From the NCBI RefSeq assembly GCF_002994745.2, contig NC_037089.1:3016001-3080000 (forward strand): a stretch of 64,000 nucleotides of DNA, given 5' to 3'. Positions 38,501 to 50,500 of the stretch are shown here, one piece after another. The position numbers were made by a program, and so were the translations under genes. The stretch's first letter is position 1; each line of letters begins with the position of its first letter. Under the pieces are notes generated by a model. The model was not told where the DNA came from and did not search any database. It saw only the letters and a program-made list of their open reading frames with translations. Source of the DNA: Rosa chinensis (Eukaryota > Streptophyta > Magnoliopsida > Rosales > Rosaceae).

Positions 38501-39850
38501 ACAATATTACATGGAGTCACATTAATTTTGCTTGATCTATAATTAAATTGGAAGTGAGCATTTCTTATATATCCTCCTACGTTTATTGTGTCATTGCTTC
38601 TACGTACTAGGCCCTAGCTATTAGTTTCAAAATAATGACCAGTTAAACCTATGTAGGGGTTCTGGAAATTAAGGTCCACCTTGTACTGCATTTTGGCTTC
38701 AACTTGATGTAATATAACACATGTATAATCTATGATTTGATTCGAATTTTCAATAATTTTGTTTTTAAGTTCGAGATGAGAATTTGAACTTTAAAACAAC
38801 ATATAACTTATATAAGTTTGCAAAAAACTCACACCGACTCGTTTATTTAAGAATGACCAGAAGTACTAAGGAAAAATTAGGTACAACTAACCTTGCTAAT
38901 CAAGATTAGTTAAGGCGAGTCGAGTCCCTTTTCTTCTATGTTAATTTGATAGTTCAATATTCAGATACCACTTGCACGGATTCTGACTAATGCTTATAGC
39001 CTCATATTTATAAGCTCAGATTACTTGGTCCAGCAATTTATCTCTTGTAATTATTTTCCAAATATGATTAATTAGACAAATATACTCCCAATCTTTGTGC
39101 AATTAGGACCGTGCCACAATTGGATATATCCTCAATAATGAAGAAGATGACTACTCTACTATCGGTCGGATATATTGTGGAAGATTGTAAAAGGTACGTA
39201 GAAAGTTTCAATTTTTTCAAGATTACAGGATCAGACATCAAGAACAACTATGGAATAAGCAAAATTAAAGGTCCAATTTTCCCGTACTTTTTCATATAAT
39301 CCTTTTATTGTTTGGTGATGCCCTAGAATCTTTGAGACTAACTATGAGACAGATCGGCTTATATATATAATTCCAGTAATTCTTACCCAAGCGAACAAAG
39401 GCGAGTCCATAACGACACACACATAAACCTTCTGAGACCACTATCTTGAAGACTTGAGCTAAGTTTGGAGTACAAACTAACCCACATGGTATGGCAAGAT
39501 GAAATGACATCAGAATTGAATCTAACAATTTTTCAGGCTACTATGCAATTGTTCAAGGCCTTGGGCACACATAAAAAAAAAGGCCAACTGTTCTGTCCAT
39601 GGTCATGCTTTGTTGAGTTTGTTCTAGACTGTATATTATACAAACATCGCCCAAGATCGGTGACATCACAAAACTTCCCTCCAATATCCTTTAAAAAAAG
39701 ATATAGTTACAGGCTTACAGCTTTCTAAAACATCGATCAGAGAGTATAAAGTTACAATTTAACTCATCCGTCTTTAAAATCAAGCTGTCCTTTATCCAAA
39801 TTCTTTTGGCATAGTGCCCACTGATAGCTAAATTTATAAGCTATTGATTT
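38501..39850. other. Intergenic, nothing recognised
   Basis: AT-rich. After about 38700 there is no similarity to the 3' flank of the second reductase copy. Short open stretches look random. Confidence 0.4.
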
Positions 39851-40830
39851 TCCTTATTCACAATTAAGATTTTTAATTGTAGCAAGGGTTAACAAGGGTC
39901 TTTCCCGCAGAAGACTAAAGTTCTAACAACTGAAAACAATGTCACAAAAATGACCACTGTTCCTAGCGAACAGCAGTCGAAAATCTAATTAAAAACCTAA
40001 CCTAAACTATTCAGAAAAATATGAAAATTTACGGTAACGTACTAGACACACAGGGTGTCCAGCACACAAAATTTGGCGATTTTTGGAACTGATTTACTAT
40101 ATTAAACAAATACAAAAATATAGAGAACAGAAGCTGAAAATAACAAAAACTGGTTTAAGATGGTTTGAAAACAATATGATGAAGATAGTTATAAGGGAAG
40201 ATGCATCCACCTCGGACAATCACACATAAGATCATTTGTTCAATCCTAATTCAATTAATCTAAATGAAGATGCTCAGGTTGGCTCGGTACGCTTGAACAA
40301 AACCTATTACCCTTTCTTGCTTCGTACGCTAGGCAGAAAGTGCTCTACACCTAGACTATTCTCAAGCAATGCAACCTAAAGGTACACTTATTAGATTAAA
40401 CATGCAGAGATCATTAAGGTCTAAAAGAGTTTGAGACATCACTAGGCATCGCAATAAACTTAGCGCCTTGCTAAACCTAGGACTTAGTTTACTTGATAGT
40501 GAAAACTAACAATTGCTTCTCTAGAATGTTTGAGGAGTCCAACTATTGACACATGCATCAAACAATTAAAGCGGTAGAATCCTAACATGCATACTAAGCG
40601 TGCCCTCAAAGCATACAAGCAAGCATTCATCAATGAAAAAGTAGTAAACAAAAGTCTCATCTTGGATTAAAAGAAAATAAAATCAAAAGTCAAATCATCT
40701 TGTAGTTCATGTCTAGGGGCTTCAAGCAGCCCCCTAACTAATAAAAACTAGTTAAACATAGAAGAAACAAAACTAACTAAAGAAGGGGAGGAAGAGAGAG
40801 AGAGCCGCTGCAGATTGATCTCCTTTTATA
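39850..40830 (-). mobile_element. Possible non-coding LTR-retroelement remnant
   Basis: Read on the minus strand, 40830-40190 has a TATAAAAGG box (about 40833-40825), a CT-rich start and a long moderately GC leader-like sequence (for example GATGCATGTGTCAATAGTTG) of a kind I associate with leaders of large plant LTR elements. No LTR pair, TG...CA ends or target duplication were found, and there is no coding sequence. The assignment rests on general appearance only. Confidence 0.3.
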
Positions 40831-40878
40831 TGCTTAGAGGTTGCCTTCATCTTTCTTGTTGTGTAGGAAATCCAAAAC

Positions 40879-41349
40879 CTAAAAGAAGTTCACGTGCTTA
40901 GGTGGAATTTTCCTATTGGCGTTTGAACTTGATGACTCATTGTAACCATTCACATCATGCCATTTTCCATCATAAGTCAGAATATGAAGCACAAACTCGT
41001 CCTCGGGCTTCTTGGTGTGATTTAGGCCTCGAAACATAAATTCCCGTCTAACCTCATATTCACGTGCAGCCTGACCTTCTTGTATTAAATCGGCCATAAC
41101 TTCTTCTAGAAAAATGATATTGATGAGCCGTAAAAATATCTGGAAACTAGACATCCGAGGCTTTCCATCAATATAAAGAAAATCCTCTGGATAGTTGTGA
41201 GCTGGTCTCAGTGATCTGTGGAAGTTGACTGATCTGTACAAGAAGATTTGCCCATTTTGCCTTTCAATCCCTCTTTTACTTCTTTTCTTCTTTTTTGCTC
41301 CAAGATACCTATAAAACAAATAAATAACGTAATGAACAAGAAAATACAC
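40879..41349 (-). CDS. Unidentified open reading frame, possible exon
   Basis: A minus-strand frame of up to 156 codons. The segment from YLGAKKKKRSKRG to the stop (PKHVNFF) is charged and not low-complexity. A good acceptor (TTTTATAG) lies just before the YLGAKKKK codons near 41310, so it may be a terminal exon. A shorter protein could begin at the methionine in EEVMADLIQEG. I recognise no domain. It abuts the putative retroelement leader at 40830, so it may be a fragment carried by or trapped beside an element. Confidence 0.3.
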   Translation of the reverse strand: MYFLVHYVIYLFYRYLGAKKKKRSKRGIERQNGQIFLYRSVNFHRSLRPAHNYPEDFLYIDGKPRMSSFQIFLRLINIIFLEEVMADLIQEGQAAREYEVRREFMFRGLNHTKKPEDEFVLHILTYDGKWHDVNGYNESSSSNANRKIPPKHVNFF

Positions 41350-42505
41350 TAAACTAACAAAGAAAGTATAGAGATTAACGTTATTAATATTGCATAATTA
41401 TGCTCCTATCACCTACTTAAATCAAAGCACTCAACTTGCAATCATCTTTAAATAAATACATGCAGTGTGAAATATTTGATTAGGCATAAACAAGAACTCA
41501 ACCAATCATTGACAATTTAAAAACCAGTGGAAAATTGAGTAACATATCAAAAAGGCTAAAGCTTGAGCAAACAAATGTAGATAGATCGGTTAATAACAAG
41601 GTTGGAGGGTTGGTGCTACCAACAAGTAGAGAGAGTAAATAATAGAGAGAGAGAGAGAACTTCAAACAACATAGATTAGCAATTTGTGATCACAATATGT
41701 TGCACATTCATTCACTTTCTTTTACCTAATGAACACAGAGCATCAAAAAACCATTTGTAGCATCAAAAAACCATTTGTTCACAATAGATTAGTAGTGTAC
41801 ACATAGAGATACACATCCTCAGCAACGCCGGTATTCACCGTTTGATCTGCCAACACCTCTCGGAAGAAGAAAATAAACTCCGGAAAAATCATTGCCAAAG
41901 TATCATCAGACTTCACCTCTTGCTAGAACCAACTCCAATTGAAACTTTCTGCTACACCCTCTGGATCAGATTTCTCAAATTCAGATTCATCAAATTTAAT
42001 TATGATGAACTGGGAATCATCGTCCGATAAGGCAAAAAGCGTCAGCGGTGCGAGTGGGACATCAAACAGTTTCTCAGATTCTGATGAAATGAGAATCACC
42101 GCCTACGAGGCAAAGAGAGCCGGCAATTCGAGTGGGACATCAACCAACACTAGTTCTAATCTCTGAAACATGGACAAGTCGGTGTGAACTTTGGCCAACA
42201 ACGGGAGCAGAACGGTGAACAGTGCTGCCGCTGAAGGTAGTTTTGCCTTGATGGCTCTTGGTAAGCAAATGATGCATATTTCCTAATTCAAACGAGGTGA
42301 GATGAAGGGTTTTCAAGCTTCCCTTTCTGACTGAATCCCTTTTTCCAACTAAAAACCCTAACCCAAAAATTGAAAATATCCCGTTTATACTAAATCAAAA
42401 ATGACTACTTTACCCTCTACTGCAAAATTTGGCAGGACCTTATTCTAATCGGTGTTGCTAGGGTTTGGGAGCTGGGATCTTATTCTAAAAAATATTTAAT
42501 TAATA

Positions 42506-42543
<38 letters not shown>

Positions 42544-42559
42544 AGTTTAAAAAAATCTT

Positions 42560-42710
42560 TTTTTTTTTTTTAAGTTTTTCATTTTTATTTTTTTAATTCT
42601 GGATGATAGTTTTTTCCCCACCCCACCCCTGATGTCAGTGAGATTTAAACCTATGACTTCCACAGTGTTAGTTAGGCTAGCTAACCAATAAGCCATGACT
42701 CACCGACTAA
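42560..42710 (-). mobile_element. tRNA-derived SINE, copy 1
   Basis: Flanked by an exact 13-bp duplication TTAAAAAAATCTT (42547-42559 and 42711-42723). On the minus strand it has a pol III A box TGGCTTATTGG (42695-42685) and, about 34 nt further, a B-box-like GGTTTAAATCTC (42651-42640), in tRNA order, then a short body and an A-rich tail (T-run at 42560-42571). Size about 150 bp. The B box departs from consensus (TTTAAA for TTCGA), so it is probably inactive. Confidence 0.78.
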
Positions 42711-42761
42711 TTAAAAAAATCTTATTCTAATAACTTATTTTTTCTATTAAAGCTTTGGTAT

Positions 42762-42915
42762 ATAGTTTAAGAAGGAACGTTCTAAAGCCAACCAATTACC
42801 TTTTAAGAAGCTAACAAGCTTTTAGACTAACTTTTTCGGTCATTATATCGACATCTCTACCATTCAATTTTTAGGTCCTTATGAATATATTATTTATGCA
42901 AATTTTCAGCCAAGA
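42762..42915. mobile_element. Half of a fold-back element (left arm)
   Basis: Matches the left arm of the complete fold-back elements at 44128 and 44617 (TATAGTTTAAGAAGGAACGT start, CAAATTTTCAGCCAA end) but stops where the arm ends. The centre and right arm are missing. Confidence 0.75.
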
Positions 42916-43947
42916 TACTACTCAATGTAAAGACCTACAACACAAAAATGATGTTTTACTTATCGATTGCAGAAGTAGATGACTCAACAGCCTTAATACC
43001 GAATGACTACTTTCTTGAAAACTGTCACAGTCCATGAAGACACCAGTCTTGATGCAAATCTTGGTTGGCTTCCAACCTTCAAAATCGTTAACCATCGAAG
43101 CAATGCTAGGTTCAAAGACACTGCGCATAGTTCTGCCCTTCCAGGGACTGATAATCAGTGCCAACCATCTAACATGAAGGAAACACAACTAATAGCTAAT
43201 ATAGCAGTGTACACATAGAGATACGCATCCCAACAATGCCGGTATTACTGTTTGATCCGCCAACACCTCTCGGAAGAAGAAAATAAACTCCGGAAAAATC
43301 AACGCCAAAGTATCAACAGACTTCATCTCGTGTCAAAACCAACTCCAATCGAAACTTTCTGCTACACCTTCCAGATCAGATTTCTCATATTCAGATTCAT
43401 TAGATTAAATTCTGATGAAATGGGAATCACCGTCCAACGAGATAGAGAGAGCAAGAGGATCGTGGCCGCCGGAGAGCACTAGCGGTTCAAGTAGTGGAAC
43501 ATAAACCAACACTGGTCATGATCTCTGAAACAAGGACAAGCTGGTGCGAAAACTTCCACAACAACAGGAGTAGAATGGTAAACAGTGTTGCCACTGGAGG
43601 AAGTTTGATTGTGATCGGAGTGGGAAACTACTGCCGCAAGAGGAAGGTTGGCTGTGATGGCTCTTGGTAAGAAAACGATGCATATTCGAAAGAGGTGAGA
43701 TGAAGGGTTTTTCAAGCTTCCCTTTCCAAGTGAATTATTTTCCGACTAAAAACCCTAACCCGGAAATTGAAAAGATCCTGTTTATACTAAATTGGAAATG
43801 ACTACTTTACCCTCTAACGCAGAATTTGGCGGGAAAGATTAGGCTAGACCTTATTCTAATCGGTGTTGCTAGGGTTTAGGAAGAATTAGCAGGGACCTTA
43901 TTCTAAAAAATATATGATTAATAATATACGTAGTTTAAAAAAATCTT

Positions 43948-44077
43948 TTTAAAAAAAAATTATTTTGGAAGACAGTTTTTTCCCCACTCCATCCCTGATG
44001 TTAGTGAGATTTAAACTCATGACCTTTACGATGTTAGTTAGGCTACCTAACCAATAAGTCACAGCTCACCAACTAGT
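43948..44077 (-). mobile_element. tRNA-derived SINE, copy 2 (by duplication)
   Basis: Same insertion as the SINE at 42560, with the same flanking duplication (43935-43947 and, one A shorter, 44078-44089). It was therefore copied with the 1.4-kb tandem duplication and is not an independent insertion. It has diverged, and its A-rich tail has changed. Confidence 0.75.
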
Positions 44078-44127
44078 TTAAAAAATCTTATTCTAATAAC
44101 TTATTTTTATATTAAAGCTTTGATATC

Positions 44128-44522
44128 TAGTTTAAGAAGGAGCGTTCTAAAGCTAACCGGTTACCTTTTAAGAAGCTAACCGGCTTTTAGACCAACTTTT
44201 CAGTCATTATATCAGCATCTCCACCATTCAGTTTGGTCCATATGAGAATATTATTTATGCAAATTTTCAGCCAAATTAAGGATCATTCGGGTACCGAACT
44301 CAATCAAATCAATGGACGAACCGAATATGTTCAGGATGAACCGTTCGTGTTCATAATTAGTAAATCATGATTATGAATACCTAAACGATTATTAATTTGG
44401 CTAAAAATTTACAGAAATGATCTACTCATAGGGACCTAAAAACTGAATTGTGGAGATGTCGATATGTGATCGAAAAGTTGATATAAAAGCTGGTTAGCTC
44501 TAGAGCGCTACTCATAGTTTAA
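44128..44522. mobile_element. Fold-back element, complete copy 1
   Basis: A left arm of about 160 bp (44128-44290, starting TAGTTTAAGAAGGAGCG and containing CTAACCGGCTTTTAGACCAA) is the inverted complement of the right arm (about 44392-44522, ending CTAGAGCGCTACTCATAG). About 100 bp separates them, including GAACCGAATATGTTCAGGAT. Arms contain GACATCTCCACAATTCAG on one side and its complement on the other. No coding capacity. Long arms and a short loop fit a fold-back MITE; the superfamily is unknown. Confidence 0.8.
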
Positions 44523-44616
44523 CTTTCGGAATTTTTTTTCTCTAAAATATCCGAGTGCCCCCTTTGAGATCAAATTCTAAAATGTTTTTTTTTAATTTTT
44601 TATTAAAGCTTTGGTA

Positions 44617-45012
44617 TATAGTTTAAGGAGGAGCGCTCTAGAGCTAACCGGTTACATTCTTAATATGAAGCTAACCGGCTTTTGGACCAACTTTTCGGTC
44701 ACATATCAGCATCTCCAACATTCAGGTTTTAGGTTCCTATGAGTAGATCACTTATGCAAATTTTCAGCCAAATTAATGATCATTTGAGTACCGAACTAGA
44801 TCAAATCAATAGATGAATCGAATGTGTTCAACATGAACCGATCATGTTCATACTAAGTATATCATGCTTGTGAATATCCGAACGACAATAAATTTGACTG
44901 AAAATTGCAGAAATTATCTACTCATAAGGACCTAAAAACTGAACGGTGGAGATGCCGATATGTGATCTTAGTCTAAAAGCCGGCTAGCTCTAGAGCGCTA
45001 CTCATAGTTTAA
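44617..45012. mobile_element. Fold-back element, complete copy 2
   Basis: Same architecture and length (about 395 bp) as the copy at 44128 and about 80% similar by eye, including the loop (GAATGTGTTCAACATGAACC). It begins ATAGTTTAAGGAGGAGCGC and ends CTCTAGAGCGCTACTCATAG then TTTAAG. It stands in direct orientation to the neighbour, separated by about 95 bp of A/T-rich sequence. Confidence 0.8.
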
Positions 45013-45153
45013 GTTTTGAAATTGTTTTTCTAAAAACATCCGAGTGCCCATTTTGAGATTAAATTCTGGCCCTGCCACACTGCCACGTGGTATAATTAAA
45101 TAACTTGAAATCAACTTAACCAAAAGGTATGCAAGAATTAATGTTTTACCTCA

Positions 45154-45446
45154 GGGCATCTCCAACAGACTAGCTATTTCAACAAAAAGTTAAAAATTTG
45201 GCTAATTTGAGATAGTTTAGCACTCCAGCAGAATAGCTATATGAAAGTCAAATTTGACTTTTGCTAAAATCTCTAGCTAAATTTAGCTAGGGAGGAGAGA
45301 GAAAATAACAAAAAGCTAAATACTCCACGTTCAATTTTTTTAGTTTAGCTAACACTGCTGGAGGAAAATCTAGAAATTTACTACCTAAATTTAACTTTTA
45401 GATGATTTAGCTAAAAAAATAGCTTTTACTGTTGGACATGCTCTTA
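45154..45446. mobile_element. MITE with CATCTCCAACAG-type ends
   Basis: The left end GGGCATCTCCAACAG is matched by the right end in reverse, AAGAGCATGTCCAACAG. The body is about 290 bp, rich in TAGCTAAAT motifs and their complements, with no coding. Ends of this kind are common in plant MITEs. The flanking 3-mers (TCA/TTA) do not give a clean target duplication. Confidence 0.7.
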
Positions 45447-45557
45447 GAGGTATATTTTCACATGGCAAAAATTAAATATGGTGTGTCTAGTATAAACCTA
45501 ACAAATTTAGGTGTTGAGTCACAAAATTGAAAAGAAAATAAATCCAATTTAGGTGTT

Positions 45558-45612
45558 GATTTGATGATGCATTCAACTACAAGGAAGAGCTTGATTTATA
45601 ATCAGCTGAATG
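45558..45612 (+). pseudogene. Stray exon-4 fragment of alkenal reductase
   Basis: Matches reductase exon 4 (37979-38030 and 55411-55464): the run GATGATGCATTCAACTACAA continues into GGAAGAGC-TGATTTA. No other reductase exon is near. It carries changes at both ends and no usable splice sites. It may be debris of a third reductase copy, or of exon shuffling during the duplications here. Confidence 0.75.
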
Positions 45613-47357
45613 GTAGAGTTGATTGAAGAACAAATAGATCAGTGCAAGAATGGGAAAGTCAGCACAGTGCAAGTTTGGGTTCTGACTGCTGATTAACTAT
45701 TATAATACCTTTATAAAAGATTAATAGAGGAACGGTCAGACAAGTCAAAGACAACGCTTTGCCCCAACTTATAGCTTTTCCAGGCAATCGAGGTTGTTTA
45801 GGCTTGAAATCAGCATTTTAATATATATTAAAAATTCATTCAGTTTGGTAATTTGTTTTATTTTGGAAATGTGGACTTGATTAGAACTTTTGTTAGCTGC
45901 ACTACGGCTTCTAAATTATATTTAAGTTCGGTAACTAAACATATCTTTCATGTTATCGATTATAAATAAATTGAGAAGTTCATTCTCAATTCTCTGAGGG
46001 ATCCGAGATTTATTCTCTCAAATACCAGTTTATCACTTACAAACACTTATTACTCCGGTTGCGTCATCAAAGGCAAATCCTCACTTATTCACAGACTTAC
46101 GTACTCTGAGTCTTCTATTAAAAAAAAAAAACAAAACAAAAGGTACTCTCAGGAGGGTGTATTGTATTTGGATTTGTGCAGACTTTTTTTAAATGGCAGA
46201 CTTTTTGAAAAGTTTACAGACTCTTTAAAAAGTTAGGGGGGTGTATTGTATATGGAATTAGTGGAACTTTTAAAGAAATCTATGGAATTTAAAAGTCTGG
46301 GTGTATTCAATATAGACTTTTAACAGTCCATGAAAGTCTTGAGGTATTCAATTAGGATTTTTAAAAACTTCATGAATTCCACCAAAATCTAGGGGTATTC
46401 AATTAGGACTTTTAAAAATGAATAAAAGTACACAGGTATTCAAAATATCATTCATACTTATGAAATTAGAAAATCATGGATAATCATGGACTTTGTAGTG
46501 TTAACTATACATACCAAACTCCAATAATTTTCCAGCCTCCAGACCAAAGATTTCAAAAAGTCTATCAAAGTTTCCTCTTCAAAAAAAAAAAAAAAAAGTC
46601 TATCAAAGTTATTCTCTCTACGCACGAAGAAGTTTGTCTTTCATCATCTCTCTTTCTTAATTTTTTGTCTTTTTTCTAATCTTTTATGATATCAACCTTT
46701 TTTGATACCCAACATGTTCATTGTAGTTGTTGAATGTGATTTTTGTTTTGTTTTGTTTTTTTTCAATTGTGATATTTCGAACCCTAATAGCAATAAAAAT
46801 GATTTATGAAACCTTAAAACTCAAATATTGTGGTCTAACCCTAAACCTTGAACCATACTATATTTTATCTTATTAATTAATTATTCTCATTAATTTGAAT
46901 TTATATTATGGTTAAAAAAAAGGTTGAACAATTGAATTTCAATTGATTGATTATAGATCAAGACATTGACCAATATTGCTACAATATATGTTAATCGGCG
47001 AAAACAAAATTGATGAGAATAATTAATCATAAACATCAAGTGATCTATATTGTATATTTATGTTGTTGGGAGATTAGGAATGAGAACAAACTCCTAGACA
47101 GACTAACAATAATTTATTTGAGTCAATTTCTATTAGAAGATACTGAAGCATTGAAGAGACAACAAGTTATTATTTTGTTTTGTGTTTGGGCTGCATTTGT
47201 TTTATTATTTTTTTGTTTTTTGTTTTTGTTTTTTTATATTTTGTACATCCTAGGAAATCTGTAGAAGTCATTCATAATAAAGTATATAGATTTTCATGAA
47301 TCAATAAAAGTCTGTTGCTAAAATCAATGGTTTTAAGAAATCCATAACAGTCTTCAG
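45613..47357. other. Repeat-rich spacer before PPR relic
   Basis: 46155-46470 contains at least five diverged copies of GG-GTATTCAATTAGGACTTT-like motifs (near 46155, 46231, 46300, 46341 and 46393), probably the end of a transposon with subterminal repeats; related words (AAAAGTC, AGAAATCCATAACAGTC) appear at 47265-47355. No transposase was found between. T-rich runs at 46740-46760 and 47200-47240. The rest holds nothing recognisable. Confidence 0.4.
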
Positions 47358-47574
47358 ATGATTCAAAAAGCCATTAAGACCTACTATCTGGTTCTCCTCT
47401 GCCACAAATGCAAATCCCTGAACCAACTCAAGAAAATCTACTCGATCCCATCTCCTCACTTCCACTCGACCCTGAAACCCATACGCCGTAGCACCACTCC
47501 TCTCCTCCGCCGCAAAAGTTCTAAAAGGGATGTGGTGGCGTGGGCTGCCATGATTGATGGGTATGTGTAGAATG

Positions 47575-50500
47575 TAGGGCTGGACTCGGGTCGGTTTTGC
47601 AATTTCAAGGATTGAACTCGGAACCGGAACCGATAACTGATTTTCGGTTCGGGTTTGATGTTTTTTGTATCAAGAACCGATGTAGAACCGAACCGACCAT
47701 GCTCGGGTCGGTTCCTCGGTTTTTCGGTTCCAATCTAGATCGGTTCCATTCTCGGTTTTTCGGTTCCAAACTCGGATCGGTTCCAAGTTCGGTTCCTCGG
47801 TTTCTCCATATAGAAACACTGCTTTTCAGCCGTTTCTACTTTCTAGTTTTCACTTTTCCTGATTTCCATACATACATTCAAATGATTCAATATATCACAA
47901 TTTATTCACTCATTCAAACTCAAAACAGTATCTATAATATACATATTCAACAATCAACATCAACATAGCAAATTAACAATTTCCTGCAAACTCCCAAACT
48001 GTCAAAGCATGAAAGTGATGAAAGCATTAAACTATCAAACAATCAAAAGTTCAAAACTCTCAAACTATCAAACACAAACACTCAAGCACTTTCTAGCAAT
48101 ACAACTACAAACTCAAAGTCTGCAATAATACACATTTCCAGCAATACAAACTCAAAGTTTCACATGCATAAACTGCAAACTCAAAGTCTCACATGCATCA
48201 AATAAAAATAAACAATAAAGTGAATAAACTTAGTCCAATTTAAACAATGCAGCTGCATCAATTTGCAGCAAACTAAAATACTGAAAACTAAATCAATTTG
48301 CAGCAAACTAAAATGCAGCTGCATCATTTTTTCTGCCTTTTCTTCTTGGTTGTAGGGGTTGAAGCTGAAGCCGAAGCCTCAGAACTCTTGGTTACTCTGC
48401 CACTAGGTGCAGATGCAGATGCAGCAGCAATAGTGTTCTTGCCCTTCTTATCATTCTCTCTATCCTTTTTTTCATGGTCTGCACAATGTCAAAACTCAAA
48501 ACAGTAAATCACATAGATTTTATAACTAATTTCTTGTACCATATTCAAAAATAGTAAACTAAAAACATCAAAAACACATACCAGCTTCAATCTGTTCATA
48601 TGACTCCATTTCCTCTATAGTTGGAATGTACTCCAACCCCATAATGGCATCAGCCTTCAACCAATTTTGAAGACATATCAGTTTTTCAACTATTTTTGGG
48701 TTTAAAGAGCTTCTGTATGGATCTATTACCCTTTTCCCAGTGCTGAAACTTGACTCACTTGCAACTGTAGACACTTGTATGGCTAATATATCTCTAGCCA
48801 ATGATTGCAAGTTGGGATATTTACCTCCATTAAGCTTCCACCAATCCAAAATCTTCTAATCATCATTTTCAGCAGGTTTTTCTATAGGGTCCAGCAAATA
48901 TCTATCAACTTCATGTCTCACCACAACATCATTATTCTGTTCAAGCTGCCTATTCCAGTCTTCTTGCATAACAGCCCTCTTCCCACTAAGAATCCTTGCT
49001 CTACTTCTAGTCGTACTAGTAGCTGTGTCACTAGTAATTGGACCTTTACCCTTAGCCTTGGATGGTCCACCATGTGAACCATTAGACTGCCCATACAAGT
49101 CACACAAGTCTACCATAAGCTGCTTTACTTCATCTTATTTCTTCTTGATCTCCCAGTCACACAAATTCAACATTGTTTCACAAAACCAACTAATATTTCT
49201 CAATTTATACCTAGGATCTAAGACCAAAGCAACTAGGAAGAGTTGGTTCATGTCATCTAAGTTCCCAAAATACTTGGAATACTTGGCCTTCATCTTGACT
49301 GCCATGTCGTACAAGACTTTGTCTGCTTCACTTGAATCAGGCCCTACCCCAATAGAACTGAGATCTTCAAGCTCTGCTTCAATAGAAACAATATCATGGA
49401 ATGCCTTGTGTGAAGTGGGGGTAAGTGAAGCACTAACATTAAGGGTCACATCGTAGAACACTTTCAAGAACTTCACAAAAACAGCTGCATTGTCCCAATC
49501 TGCATCACTTGGTGGCCCTACCCTTTTTACAGCCACTTTCTTCTTTTTACTCTGATTTTCAGTTTCATCATCATCTTCAACTTCCTCATCTTCATCAAAG
49601 TAGCTTTTGTACCTTGAATCCTCCTCATCCTTCAATCTATCAAATGCTTTTTTCAACTCCAAAGCTGTGTCCAACATAAGAAAGGTGGAATTCCACCTTG
49701 TTGGAACATCTAAGATGCAAATCTTATTGCATTCAACTTTCTCCTGCTCTACACAGCTTTTAAATTCATCTAACCTAGCACCCAAACTTCTAACATATCT
49801 CACAACATTCCTTATGCTAGACACTGACCTCTCCATCATATTTAGTCCACTCTTCACAATTAGGTTTACAATGTGAGCCAAACATCTCACATGCATAAAC
49901 TTACCTTTAAAGATTGGTTTTATGTCCCAATTGCACATTTTCTTCCTAACATAATCAATGGCATGCTTGTTGGCAGAGGCATTGTCAACAGAAATTGTTA
50001 AAACCTTCTCTATTGACCAATCAATCAAACACTTCTCTAAGATTTTTCCTATGGTTACACCTTGGTGGTTTGGAACCACACAAAAAGCAAGCACTCTTTT
50101 GTGCATCTGCCATCCCCGATCAATAAAATGGGCAGTAATCACCATGTAGTTTATATTCTGACAAGAAGTCCAAGTGTCTGTTGTCAAACAAACACAATGT
50201 GACTTCAATTCCCTCCTCAACTCCTCCTTCTTGGCATCATACATGCCTAGAAAGGTTTTGACTATGGCTTTCCTACCTGGGACTGTAAACAAGGGTACAG
50301 CAACACTACAAAAATAATTAAACCCCGGTTTTTCAATAAAACTGAATGGTAGCTCATCGACAACTATCATATGAGTTGCAGCTTCCACACAATTATCTTG
50401 TGACCAATTCACACTAACCAAACTACTCTGACCTCTTTTTCCATCACTAGTCAAAACTTGTTGGCCTGATTCTACATTAACTCTACCAGGGTATTTCTTA

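Larger units (their letters stand above)
41795..44275. repeat. Tandem duplication, unit about 1.1 kb at 1.4-kb spacing
   Basis: 41795-42915 and about 43206-44275 are diverged copies. Shared anchors include GTGTACACATAGAGATAC, the stretch CACCTCTCGGAAGAAGAAAA, a SINE insertion with the same target duplication, and the start of a fold-back element. Copy 1 is followed by about 290 bp of unique sequence (42916-43205). Both copies contain broken short open stretches and no intact gene. Copy 1 carries a TA/TG microsatellite at 42510-42543 that copy 2 lacks. Confidence 0.85.

Noticed and set aside
42640..42695. Functional tRNA gene
   Set aside because: A and B boxes are present, but the B box is degenerate, no clear acceptor stem or anticodon arm is seen, and an A-rich tail with target duplication marks a SINE.
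49025..49456. 143-codon plus-strand frame in the hAT element
   Set aside because: Antisense shadow of the transposase.
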